Positions 8,854-17,057 of a stretch of 64,000 nt of DNA are shown here, in pieces. The position numbers and the translations under genes were made by a program. Positions within the stretch are counted from its first letter, which is position 1. Each line of letters begins with the position of its first letter. The notes beneath the pieces are model-generated. The model searched no databases and was not told where the DNA came from. It saw only the letters and a program-made list of their open reading frames with translations. The DNA is from Desulfobacteraceae bacterium UBA2245 (GTDB lineage: Bacteria; Desulfobacterota; Desulfobacteria; Desulfobacterales; UBA2245). The stretch is taken from positions 207,617 to 271,616 of the forward strand of contig DDYB01000013.1 of NCBI GenBank assembly GCA_002347265.1, read 5' to 3'.

Positions 8854-10641
8854 CTAGCATCGTTCCCTGGCCTGAGTTTGCCTTTCTCGCAACAATTCGA
8901 TCAGCAGGTCCTGATTGTTTTCTTCTTCGGCTGTCTTAATTCTCTGAAGCAGCGTATCCTTGCCCCGCTGAACACTGATTTCAAACTGGTTGATGAGATT
9001 CAGGCATCCGTCCCGGTTCCAGGATTGTTCGTCCATGGCCAGCGAGGCAGCCATGCGGCGTTGTTCGTCGTTTTCCATCCGGTGCATCAGATCGTGTACG
9101 GATATCGCCTCTCTCTGTCCTTGATTCAATATAATTTTCCCGATACTCATCAGCATAACATCTTGAAACTTATCAACAAGTTGACGAGCTCTGACCTCCG
9201 GTAAAATTTCGGGGTACTGAAGCATCATCGCGACAATCCGCCGTTCAAACCGGTGGAATTTTGTTGTCCCGGTCCTGCGGCCGGCGACCGTGGATCTTCC
9301 ATTCAAAGCGTTTCCAGGCCTTGAATCGACAGTCTCTTTATCCTTAAACCGTAAAACAGTTCTGACTTTTTCCAAAACCGCTTTTTCTTCAACTCCGATG
9401 CGATCGGCCAGACTTCGCACATAGAGACTGCGGGCCACCGGATCATCGACGGAAGCCAGCAGCCGGCTGACCTGCGAAATAATTCTCAGTTTCCCTTCCA
9501 CAGACAGGCCTTGCCGTTTAATGGCCGTTTCCATCAGAAACGTCATGGGATCCATCGCATTTTGAGCGGTTTCTGCAAACGCGTCGGACCCGCGTTTCAT
9601 CAAAAATGAATCCGGATCTTCCCCAGAGGGAAGCACCAGAATGCGGCCCTGAATCTCTTCTTTCCGAAAGGTTTCCACCGTGCGAAGAGCGGCCTTGATG
9701 CCGGCCTGATCCGAATCGTAGACCAGAACAAACCTGCCAGCATAACCCTTGAGCATATGCACATGATCCGGAGTCAAAGCGGTACCCAGCGTCGCCACGA
9801 CGTTCTCGATTCCATGGCAGAACATGGATATCAGGTCAAAATACCCTTCCACAATATATACGACATCGGTTTCGCGACACCGGAGTTTTGAATGATTCAG
9901 CCCGTAGAGGATCCGACTTTTGCTGTACAAAGGGGTTTCAGGCGAATTCAGGTACTTGGGCAAACCGTCGTCCATGACCCGCCCGCCGAATCCCACCCCT
10001 CTGCCGCCGGCATCCATGATCGGAAACATGATCCGGTTTCGAAAACGATCATAATATCCGGGTTTATCCTTCCGGGCGATCGCCAGACCGGCCGCTGCCA
10101 CCAAATCCGGAGACGCCCCATGATTCGACATGAAACGAAGCAAGCCGTCCCAGCTATCCGGCGCATATCCGACGCCAAACCTTTGAAGCACATCTTCCCG
10201 CATTTCCCGTTTTTTTAAATACGCTCTTGCTAAGCGGCCCTGCGCGGAGTCCAGCAGACAGCGCCGAAAAAAATCCATCGCCTGCCGGTTGATCGACAAC
10301 AAGGCCTCCTGCCGCTTCATTCGGGATTGCATCTCCGGCGGCATCTTTTCCATGGACACTTCAATACCGCAACGGCTGGCCAACTGCCGGACCGCCTCCG
10401 GAAAAGATATGGCATGATACTTCATGACAAAACTGAACACATTGCCGCCTTCTCCACATCCGAAGCAGTGAAACATCTGTTTATCCGGACTCACTGTAAA
10501 GGAGGGGGTTTTTTCGGAATGAAACGGGCAGAGGCCCACATAGTTGCGTCCGGTCTTATTCAGCATCACAACCTCGGATACGATCCCGACGATATCTGAA
10601 GCATTTTTAACGGCTGAAACGGTATCTTCTGGGATGAACAT
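8854..10641 (-). CDS. dnaG: DNA primase DnaG
   Basis: About 595 residues. It makes RNA primers at the replication fork, recruited by DnaB helicase. The N-terminal CHC2 zinc finger is visible (CPFHSEKTPS then HCFGCGEGG); the TOPRIM core includes IVEGYFDLISM and the acidic VYDSDQAG; the C-terminal ~150 residues are the variable helicase-binding domain. A TTG at 10659 is also in frame, but the ATG at 10641 gives the normal MFIPED start. A good promoter lies about 170 bp upstream, and rpoD follows directly. Confidence 0.97.
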   Translation of the reverse strand: MFIPEDTVSAVKNASDIVGIVSEVVMLNKTGRNYVGLCPFHSEKTPSFTVSPDKQMFHCFGCGEGGNVFSFVMKYHAISFPEAVRQLASRCGIEVSMEKMPPEMQSRMKRQEALLSINRQAMDFFRRCLLDSAQGRLARAYLKKREMREDVLQRFGVGYAPDSWDGLLRFMSNHGASPDLVAAAGLAIARKDKPGYYDRFRNRIMFPIMDAGGRGVGFGGRVMDDGLPKYLNSPETPLYSKSRILYGLNHSKLRCRETDVVYIVEGYFDLISMFCHGIENVVATLGTALTPDHVHMLKGYAGRFVLVYDSDQAGIKAALRTVETFRKEEIQGRILVLPSGEDPDSFLMKRGSDAFAETAQNAMDPMTFLMETAIKRQGLSVEGKLRIISQVSRLLASVDDPVARSLYVRSLADRIGVEEKAVLEKVRTVLRFKDKETVDSRPGNALNGRSTVAGRRTGTTKFHRFERRIVAMMLQYPEILPEVRARQLVDKFQDVMLMSIGKIILNQGQREAISVHDLMHRMENDEQRRMAASLAMDEQSWNRDGCLNLINQFEISVQRGKDTLLQRIKTAEEENNQDLLIELLRERQTQARERC

Positions 10642-10812
10642 GGTAAAGGCTACCCCCAAATGTCAGCCATTTGGCAAGCCGGACAATGTTGGAAGGACCC
10701 CGCATCGGAAAAAATGCCCGAGCGACTCTTTCGGTGAAGGATTATGGATTCGATGACCACCCCAATGCATTCGAAAACATCGATCAAAAGCCGAATCAAT
10801 TTTCATTGTACT

Positions 10813-10840
10813 AATATAATTACGACTTTTAGCAGGTCAA
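10813..10840 (-). promoter_or_regulatory. Probable sigma-70 promoter for dnaG-rpoD
   Basis: On the minus strand TTGACC (10835-10840) and TATATT (10813-10818) are separated by 16 bp, matching five of six consensus bases in each box. It lies in the 234-bp gap between hisA and dnaG, pointing at dnaG, and leaves a leader of about 165 nt before the ATG at 10641. Called from sequence only. Confidence 0.55.
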
Positions 10841-10875
10841 GACAAACCGGATGGCAACCCGGAGAAAAGAGCCCG

Positions 10876-11610
10876 TCAGCCTGCAGAGCTTCGGGCCAGC
10901 TCAATGGCCTTTTTCAGGTCCAGAGTTCCGGCATAAAGTGCCTTTCCGGCAATCGCGCCCACGACCCCGTCGGATTGAAGCTTTATCAGGTCAATAATAT
11001 CCTGAATGTTGGCAACCCCCCCCGATGCCACCACCGGGATGGCAACGGCCCGAGCAAGCCGCCGGGTTTCTTCGAGGTTGGGTCCGGTCTGCATGCCATC
11101 GCGATGAATATCCGTAAAATTAATGGCTGCCACGCCGCAGTCTTCAAAACTCCTGGCCAGGTCCACCGCAGAAATCCGCGTATCATGCGTCCACCCGTTG
11201 ATCGAAACATAACCGTTCCGGGCGTCGATTCCCACTATGATGCGCCCGGAATACGCTTTGCAGGCATCTTTGACGAACTGAGGATTACGAATGGCTTCGG
11301 TGCCGATAATCACCCGGTTCACTCCAAGGGACAAATATCTTTCGATCGTGTCCATGGTGCGGATACCGCCGCCGACCTGAATCGGCACGTTAACGGATTG
11401 AAGAATTTCTTTAATGGCATTCATATTGCGCGGGTTCTTCGAGACAGCTCCATCCAAATCCACGACATGAATGATTTCAGCCCCTTCCTGGGCCCATCGA
11501 ACGGCCATGGCGGAAGGATCGTTGGAAAAGACCGTTTCTGCATCCATACGGCCCTGAAGCAGTCTGACGCATCGACCTTCTTTAATATCAACAGCAGGAA
11601 TAATGATCAT
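10876..11610 (-). CDS. hisA: ProFAR isomerase HisA
   Basis: A 244-residue TIM barrel for the fourth step of histidine synthesis, isomerising ProFAR to PRFAR. IIPAVDIKEGRCVRL at the N-terminus carries the catalytic Asp8-type residue, VGGGIRTMDTIE and VVASGGVANIQDI are the phosphate-binding loops, and VGIDARNGYVSINGW carries the second catalytic Asp. The start at 11610 overlaps the stop of the upstream lipoprotein gene by 4 bp, so the two are coupled. Only hisA and hisB of the pathway are seen here. Confidence 0.97.
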   Translation of the reverse strand: MIIIPAVDIKEGRCVRLLQGRMDAETVFSNDPSAMAVRWAQEGAEIIHVVDLDGAVSKNPRNMNAIKEILQSVNVPIQVGGGIRTMDTIERYLSLGVNRVIIGTEAIRNPQFVKDACKAYSGRIIVGIDARNGYVSINGWTHDTRISAVDLARSFEDCGVAAINFTDIHRDGMQTGPNLEETRRLARAVAIPVVASGGVANIQDIIDLIKLQSDGVVGAIAGKALYAGTLDLKKAIELARSSAG

Positions 11611-12290
11611 TTTTTCGGAAACGATTTGAGCACATCTTCGATACCGAGAGCAGCCATCTGATCAGCGGTCATCCACTGTCCCCCTCCCCTAAGAAATGTG
11701 CTGATTTTGAGCGCATTGTCCGATAACGCGCGCTGGGTTTCATCGAAACGTCCGGTCCAGACGATACGGCCGTCCGAGACCTGAAGCAAATGAACGTCAA
11801 ATGCTACCGATGCCGGAGAATCTACTGAATACGCGACTCCGACGCGATCCTGATACCGGTAAAGATGACCGACAAGGACAGCGTCCACCTGCAGATGCCT
11901 TCCTATTTCCAAGAGCATCTCCCGATCGGAACGCCCCTTTGCTTCGGCGGCGATCAAATCCGGAAAACTTTCACGAACCTGCTCGGGGGCAACAAGGTCG
12001 TAGCCGAATCCTTCGGACATCGTATTAAACAGCTTTTCAGAAAGCGGGCCTTCAACACCGTCCGGAACCACGCCGGCAGCAAAAACATCGCCGCATAATG
12101 GGCATCGAATATTGCCGTCATGCCCATAAATCGCCGCCAGATCCTTAAACGGCATAACAAGTATTTTATTAATATTTTCAATTGGCTGGGCTTGAGTTAA
12201 GGGCGCCGTGCCGGTGCAGCCGGAAAGCAGAAACAACCCAGCCAAGGCCAGAATCACGATGCGTTCGGTATGGTGTTTACGCTTCAGCAT
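11607..12290 (-). CDS. Lipoprotein with CPLC motif, between hisB and hisA
   Basis: A 227-residue predicted lipoprotein: basic start, hydrophobic run and lipobox LLSGC with the lipidated Cys at residue 25. After it comes a beta-strand-rich region (INKILVMPFKDL), an unusual CPLCG pair at Cys63/Cys66, and a segment ending LQVDAVLVGHLYRY and GRIVWTGRFDETQ that resembles the LpoB/TolB-N-like fold of small outer-membrane lipoproteins. I cannot name a specific family. It overlaps hisA by 4 bp and follows hisB by 56 bp on the same strand, so it is probably co-transcribed although it has no obvious link to histidine synthesis. Confidence 0.75.
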   Translation of the reverse strand: MLKRKHHTERIVILALAGLFLLSGCTGTAPLTQAQPIENINKILVMPFKDLAAIYGHDGNIRCPLCGDVFAAGVVPDGVEGPLSEKLFNTMSEGFGYDLVAPEQVRESFPDLIAAEAKGRSDREMLLEIGRHLQVDAVLVGHLYRYQDRVGVAYSVDSPASVAFDVHLLQVSDGRIVWTGRFDETQRALSDNALKISTFLRGGGQWMTADQMAALGIEDVLKSFPKK

Positions 12291-12346
12291 AATCTCCTCA
12301 TATCATCCGGAACATGAAAGGCAAGGAACCAATTGCCTTCAACAGG

Positions 12347-12937
12347 CTACAGGGTTCCCTTGCTGGAACGAACGTCCGTGATACGTTCATCTATCGATAC
12401 GGCCTCATCCAAAGCCCGGCCCACCGCCTTGAAAACAGACTCCAAAATATGGTGTTCGTTTTCACCGTAATGACCGTTAATGTGAAGGTTCATTCCGCCG
12501 CGTACGGCAAATGCGCGGAAAAACTCATTGGCCAGGAACCGATCAAAGCCGGTAAAGGTTTGGCTCGGAGGCGGCAGATGATACACAAGGAAGGGGCGCT
12601 TGGACAAATCCAGGGCAACCGAGGTCAGGGCGTCATCCATGGGAGTTGCGGCAAAGCCGTAGCGACGGATTCCTTTTCTGGAGCCCAGAGCGCTGTCCAG
12701 CGCATCGCCCATAACAAGCCCCACATCTTCAACCGTGTGATGGAAATCCACTTCGACATCCCCTTCGGCAACGAGCTTCAGATCAAAAAAACCATGCACG
12801 GCAAAAAGACGCAGCATATGATCGAAAAAAGGGATGCCCGTTGATATATCATGGCTGCCAACGCCATCGAGCTTCAGCAACGCACGGACCTGAGTTTCAC
12901 CCGTCTTTCGCTCAACTTCGGCAAAACGTTCTTTCAT
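12347..12937 (-). CDS. hisB: Imidazoleglycerol-phosphate dehydratase HisB
   Basis: About 196 residues; it dehydrates imidazoleglycerol phosphate in histidine synthesis. Family signatures are STGIPFFDHMLRLFAVHG, DVEVDFHHTVEDVGLVMG with the metal-binding His-His, and the second-half NLHINGHYGENEHHILESVFKA, containing the other Mn ligands. It is the monofunctional type with no phosphatase domain. Upstream in-frame codons reach 12997, but AGAGGT precedes the ATG at 12937, where the domain begins. First of the hisB-lipoprotein-hisA run. Confidence 0.96.
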   Translation of the reverse strand: MKERFAEVERKTGETQVRALLKLDGVGSHDISTGIPFFDHMLRLFAVHGFFDLKLVAEGDVEVDFHHTVEDVGLVMGDALDSALGSRKGIRRYGFAATPMDDALTSVALDLSKRPFLVYHLPPPSQTFTGFDRFLANEFFRAFAVRGGMNLHINGHYGENEHHILESVFKAVGRALDEAVSIDERITDVRSSKGTL

Positions 12938-12997
12938 GCTCGACCTCTGAAATGTAACCGGGCTTCCTGAAAGGGACTTCCGGCCTCTATCCGTCAA

Positions 12998-13215
12998 AAA
13001 TTATCCACGCATTTCAAATCGGATTGGATACAGGCGAGTTCGGCTGTTCTTGCATCTTTAAAGCCGAAAACCGCTTCGATTCACCCGCACTGCAAACAGC
13101 CGTCAAGATACGATCTTCTTCAAAGAATACGAGCGCCACTCCTTGATTTTCAATCAGCATCAAAGCGGCGCCCATCGGCCAGGCGAGTATCTTCTCCCGC
13201 GGTTTTCCAAAAAAA
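12998..13215. other. Intergenic stretch, no supported gene
   Basis: Between hisB and tRNA-Ala. A 53-codon minus-strand frame (13014-13175) reads as a plausible hydrophobic and acidic peptide, but it has no clear ribosome site and matches nothing I know, so it is not called as a gene. A run of seven T on the minus strand directly follows the tRNA CCA and could help end its transcript. Confidence 0.4.
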
Positions 13216-13291
13216 TGGTGGAGATGAGGGGGATCGAACCCCTGGCCTCGGCGTTGCGAACGCCGCGCTCTCCCAGCTGAGCTACATCCCC
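13216..13291 (-). tRNA. tRNA-Ala(CGC)
   Basis: A 76-nt cloverleaf on the minus strand with acceptor GGGGATG/CATCTCC, in which the third pair is G3-U70, the alanine identity determinant. The anticodon stem CGGCG/CGCCG surrounds loop TTCGCAA, giving anticodon CGC. The T arm contains GGTTCGATCC. The CCA end is encoded, unlike the CAT tRNA at 6932-7004. Confidence 0.95.
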
Positions 13292-13513
13292 ACTGTCAAT
13301 AAACATCAAAGATGGCTATCATATTAACACGCACCGGTCAATAAATATTTACCACCCGCATGGGTCGATATCAGGTCCTGCCGCATATCGGGCGCAAAAG
13401 TTTTTCTCCATGTGCTTGATGCAGCCGCAGATGGAGAGTGAATTGATTGACTTTACAGGTTAAATTCTGATACAAATTCAACAATGATTCCAAAATATTA
13501 GCGCCAACCTTAT

Positions 13514-13654
13514 TTAACAGGGTGTTGAAAAAGGCCGTCAGGCAAGGCGCGCGCGACGCGACAAGCGCAGCATATTCAAGCATATGTGAGCATTGGCGAG
13601 AGCCGTGCAACGCTGAATGGCGGCCTCAGGCGCAGTTTTTCAACAGCCTGTTAA
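13514..13654 (-). repeat. MITE-like repeat, copy 1 (complete, 141 bp)
   Basis: A non-coding element with perfect 11-bp ends, apart from one G/C alternation within the longer terminus: TTAACAGGGTGTTGAAAAA at one end and TTTTTCAACAGCCTGTTAA at the other. The core contains GCTCACATATGCTTGAATATGC. The same sequence recurs at 46832-46982 and 63905-64000 in the opposite orientation, and a half-copy sits at 41272-41331. Its right end supplies the AAGGAG ribosome site of the decayed HMA gene that follows. It encodes no transposase, so it would need one in trans. Confidence 0.85.
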
Positions 13655-13664
13655 GGAGTTCGCC

Positions 13665-13871
13665 GTGAAGCAGCTAAATTGCAACATTCCCGGTATTTCC
13701 TGCAATCATTGCATATAGGCCATTCAGGACGAACTGACACAAATCAAAGGCGTCGTTTCCGTTGCTGGAAATCCCCAAGATCGCCGGATCTCCGTGGCCT
13801 GGTCCGCGCCGGCTTCAGAAGGGGAAATCCGCCGGGTCCTGTCGGAAACAAATTATCCCGCCCAACCTTGA
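13665..13871 (+). pseudogene. Heavy-metal-associated (HMA/CopZ-like) domain interrupted by an in-frame TAG
   Basis: Starting at GTG 13665 with AAGGAG 9 nt upstream, the frame translates as one complete ~68-residue HMA ferredoxin-like domain: the metal loop GISCNHC, then IQDELTQIKGVVSV, then EGEIRRVLSETNYPA before TGA at 13869. The only defect is TAG at 13716-13718 (codon 18), two codons after the second metal-binding Cys, where homologues often have Lys or another residue. A single AAG to TAG change would explain it. Known HMA proteins bind Cu(I) or similar metals for delivery to P-type ATPases. Because a CopA remnant follows, I judge it a recent pseudogene. Pyrrolysine insertion is conceivable but unlikely. 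Confidence 0.75.
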
Positions 13872-14112
13872 TGCTCGGCGAAAACAAGTCGATACCACCT
13901 ATGCAGATCCTGAAATCCGACGGCTTCAAAGCGCAGGAAAGACCGTCATGCCGTACCCGCGAAGGGATGCTCTGCGGCCTGGCAGCGTTGTCAGACACGC
14001 ACAGAACCGAAGCCGTCAGACGGCTTCGGAAAAGCTGCACCCGATTCAGGTCGCCGGCGCCATGGCTTTGAGCGGCATATCCGGGGTTGCCAACAGTTTG
14101 CGTCTGGATTGA
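13872..14112 (+). pseudogene. Remnant of a copper P-type ATPase (CopA-like) C-terminal part
   Basis: No intact frame spans this stretch, but three short pieces in shifting frames match consecutive parts of Cu+-transporting P1B-ATPases: LQSAGKTVM (about 13920-13950, like the LxxxGKTVM before the hinge), then REGMLCGLAALSDTHRTEAVRRLR in another frame (about 13957-14028, like DGxLxGLxAVADxxKxxAxEAIxxLR), then AMALSGISGVANSLRLD and a stop (about 14060-14112, like the invariant AMALSSVSVVxNSLRLR tail). The region between hinge and tail, including the last membrane helices, is deleted, and the catalytic DKTG part is absent. Together with the damaged HMA gene this is a dead copper-export locus. Confidence 0.7.
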
Positions 14113-14137
14113 AAAATCCAGCAGCATGCTTGTTTTG

Positions 14138-16381
14138 TCAGGCAGGCAGGGCGTTTTGAAGAAGTTCGGCAATACCGTCTCGAAGCCGCTCGATTGCTTC
14201 CAGAGTTTGCGCGGATCTTTGTTCAAGATCGCAAAGCGCCGTGATCGTCTTTCTTTTATCATCGCCCTTTTGCCCGATCTGATCGACCATTTCGGCCAGA
14301 TCCTTGTCAATGGCCTGAAATCGCTCGAAAAGCGTTTCGTACAGATTCTCGGCAACCGCATCGATGAGTTTGTAAAGGTATTGAAATTTGAGGTTTTCCC
14401 GGTAGTCGGTCAGATTGGCTTCAATGGATCGTTCCGTATCTCGCTTGAGTCGAATCATGCCGTCCTTGAGCGCCATCACTTCGCGCTGCCGGCGGCTGAA
14501 AGCCGTTTTTCTCAAAAGTCTTTTAAATGCCGTGAACAAGGCATAAGAACCAAGCCGAATGAACGCCTCGCCTCTGATTTTTGCAGAATATCTTAAAACC
14601 GCCGTGGCGGGGGGAAGCTGAAGACCCGCGATTTCCTTGATCATTTCGATATTTCTGAGCCCGCTTCCGGAAACGCCGGCAATCCCGGGAATTGAAAAAC
14701 TTTCCAGTGTGCGGTTGTATTCATCCAGAGCATCATTGAGCATGTTCTCGTAAGGCCCGGAAATAGCCTCAACGGCCTGTACGATTTCCTTCTCCAGCAT
14801 GCGGACATGCCCGGCCACCCTTGGGTTGAAACGCTCGACCATGAAGGCATCCAGGGACTGTCGAAACTCATGGAAGGCCAGGCACATGGCGCCTGAAAAG
14901 CCGGCGGCTTTCAAATCCTTTTCACTATTTTGCTCCGGAATCGAAAAACTCCGAATAAAGTCGACGACATCCTTGGCCGCCGGCCCGCTTCTGAAGTCAA
15001 AAAATCGGTCCAGAGCCTTTTTCTGTTCCTGCCGGATCTGCTGCACAGCCCCTTCGAGGGTGCTTTTAAGCATGGATTTAATCTGCTGCATCCATTTCTG
15101 ATGAATGCGGATTTTGTCCACAAGCTCCATGGCGCTTTTCGTATCCCGTCCGATAAGATCCCGGTGCATGCCAATCTGGTGATGAAATCCCGCAGCAATG
15201 ATTCGAAGTCTCTCCAGATGATTCTTGAGCAGTAACGCGTAGCGTTCTCCGGCAATCTTCCGGTCAAACGCCTCCGCAAACAATTCGGTCTGACGGTTTG
15301 AAAATTCCGTCAGATCTCTTTCCCTTTCCCACTGTTCCAAACGGGCCTGATCCTTTTTTGAAAGCGATGACTGTGACGATCGAAACAGGTTGCAAAGAGC
15401 GGAGAGCGTAAAAATTTGCGGTTCATCGCAGACCAGGCACAGTGACTCTTGAATCCTGCCGATTAGAACGGTGAGATCTTCCAGGGATTCATGCTCGCTC
15501 AGGTCGCAGTTGATCACGAAAACGATATTCTCCAGAATCCCCATCTCCCGAATCATGGCAAGCAGTTTGAAATCGGCCTGTCGCAGGCCTGTGCGGCTGC
15601 TGATCACATAAATCAGGAAATGCGCGCGCAGCAGATAATCCTGAATTCTGGCGAGATGCAGCGGATTGGGGGAATCGCTTCCCTGACAATCGGCGATCTC
15701 GATTCCGAAATCCCAATCGTTGTAGATCTCAAGCAGCATGTCTTCCAGGTAAACGGCCAGGTCATCGTCTCCGGCAAACTTGCGGTGCTCCGAAAAGCTC
15801 GCGGCATCATATTCAAGCACCTGCCTGTCCGGGCCAACCAGGGAGCAAACCCGCTCAAACCCTTTCAAATAATGGGTTGGCAAAGCGGAGGCCGGGTGTC
15901 TTAGCCCGTCCGCAATCAACATCTCCGTATCCAGCCCCGAAAGAATCTCGGACAGTTTTGCCCGATCCGCGCTGCGGCGCATATCGAAATCCGCCGCTAA
16001 CTTGTCCGGCGGCAGCAGGGCCATGGCTTTTCGAATATCGGCGTTGATCTGATCCCAGGCTTTAAAGTAAAGTTTCGCCGACAGGTTGTCGCCTCTCCGA
16101 ATTCGGGTCACCACCGCCGTCACGATGCCGGCGCCTCTTTTAAGATAATCGCCGTTGAGCATCGAATTGATAAAGGTGCTTTTCCCCGACTTTACCGCAC
16201 CCACAACAGCGATCCGAATAATGTCTCCGTGTATCTCGCCGCCAAGACGGCCGCAGGTGTTTTTCCACGTCGAAAACATACGATTTTCCGACAAAAATAA
16301 GGCTGATGCCTCATCGAGAAGACCTGCCAGATTATTGCTGACCTGAAGAAGCTTTTGCTTTTTTTCCTGATAAATTTTCAT
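14138..16381 (-). CDS. Dynamin-like GTPase
   Basis: A 747-residue dynamin-superfamily protein. The P-loop is GAVKSGKST (residues ~61-69) after an N-terminal helix; the G2 threonine is probably in GIVTAVVTRI; G3 is the degenerate DCQG in place of DxPG; G4 is VINCDL in place of NKxD. The last ~350 residues are long helices as in bacterial dynamin-like stalks, and the hydrophobic stretch AFIRLGSYALFTAFKRLL could be a membrane paddle. Bacterial members remodel or protect membranes, some in phage defence. It is a single-gene unit on the minus strand, convergent with the copper pseudogenes. Family confident, role unknown. Confidence 0.85.
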   Translation of the reverse strand: MKIYQEKKQKLLQVSNNLAGLLDEASALFLSENRMFSTWKNTCGRLGGEIHGDIIRIAVVGAVKSGKSTFINSMLNGDYLKRGAGIVTAVVTRIRRGDNLSAKLYFKAWDQINADIRKAMALLPPDKLAADFDMRRSADRAKLSEILSGLDTEMLIADGLRHPASALPTHYLKGFERVCSLVGPDRQVLEYDAASFSEHRKFAGDDDLAVYLEDMLLEIYNDWDFGIEIADCQGSDSPNPLHLARIQDYLLRAHFLIYVISSRTGLRQADFKLLAMIREMGILENIVFVINCDLSEHESLEDLTVLIGRIQESLCLVCDEPQIFTLSALCNLFRSSQSSLSKKDQARLEQWERERDLTEFSNRQTELFAEAFDRKIAGERYALLLKNHLERLRIIAAGFHHQIGMHRDLIGRDTKSAMELVDKIRIHQKWMQQIKSMLKSTLEGAVQQIRQEQKKALDRFFDFRSGPAAKDVVDFIRSFSIPEQNSEKDLKAAGFSGAMCLAFHEFRQSLDAFMVERFNPRVAGHVRMLEKEIVQAVEAISGPYENMLNDALDEYNRTLESFSIPGIAGVSGSGLRNIEMIKEIAGLQLPPATAVLRYSAKIRGEAFIRLGSYALFTAFKRLLRKTAFSRRQREVMALKDGMIRLKRDTERSIEANLTDYRENLKFQYLYKLIDAVAENLYETLFERFQAIDKDLAEMVDQIGQKGDDKRKTITALCDLEQRSAQTLEAIERLRDGIAELLQNALPA

Positions 16382-16888
16382 ATCTCTTCAGCTCGAATAT
16401 GACGGTCCAACTTGCCACACGCGCTGCGCCAACTTGATAAAAGCAATTTCACAGCCACGCGGGCGAACCGATCATGCTTGCCGAAAGCGCCAACGCCATA
16501 CGAGGGGCTTTCGGCAGATTCATCGCGTTAAAATCAGAAAGCACCCTACAACGGCTTGCGCTTAATTGTCAAAACTTTACTTTACTCGCAAACGCTTCGG
16601 AACACCGAATCCATCTGCCGCGTATCCGATCATAAGTTCCGATACGTTCAACCGCCGGTTTGTCTCCACACAGAAGCCAAAAGGCTCTTCCCACAAAGGA
16701 TTGTTGTACCGGATACTCCTCTTCCTGAGCGCAGGATATCCTTACTAACCCATAATCACTTGTAAAATTTGTAATTTTATGATAGCTTACCGAAAAATGA
16801 CTGCTATGTTGGCAGGCCCGCTTTCGGGCCAGCCTTTATCGGAAGCGGAAAGCGTGGAAACGGCTTCTCTGGAGGGAAAAATACATTC
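16382..16888. other. 507-bp gap with two hairpins, no supported gene
   Basis: No coding frame here resembles a protein. Two inverted repeats stand out: GCCGAAAGC (16480-16488) with GCTTTCGGC (16507-16515), and GGCAGGCCCG (16811-16820) with CGGGCCAGCC (16825-16834) around a CTTT loop, interrupted by one A-A mismatch. The second hairpin stands 55 bp upstream of the small four-cysteine gene and may be a terminator without a clear T tract or a leader structure. Confidence 0.5.
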
Positions 16889-17053
16889 ATGTCGGAAAAG
16901 AATCCGGAATGCCCGCTTTATAATCCTCTAAACTGCAAGGAATACTACAACCCCAAGCTATGTGCTTTTGTGAGAGAGGACAGAACCTGCCTCAAGAAAA
17001 AAAAACCCAAGCCCAAACCAGCGGAAGACGCGGCGGAAGACGCATCTGACTAA
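16889..17053 (+). CDS. Small four-cysteine protein (54 residues)
   Basis: An ORF of 54 codons encoding a protein with Cys at 8, 16, 25 and 34 (spacing C-x7-C-x8-C-x8-C), several aromatic residues between them, a Lys/Pro-rich stretch KKKKPKPKP and an acidic tail. GGAGG lies 13 nt before the ATG, a little far. The cysteine spacing suggests a small metal-binding or disulfide protein; I do not recognise a named family. No signal peptide, so probably cytoplasmic. It ends 4 bp from the convergent yqgE stop. Composition and cysteine order make it look real, but it is short. Confidence 0.6.
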   Translation: MSEKNPECPLYNPLNCKEYYNPKLCAFVREDRTCLKKKKPKPKPAEDAAEDASD

Positions 17054-17057
17054 ACCC

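Noticed and set aside
13371..13610. A 79-codon minus-strand frame over repeat copy 1
   Set aside because: It is repeat sequence read through by chance.
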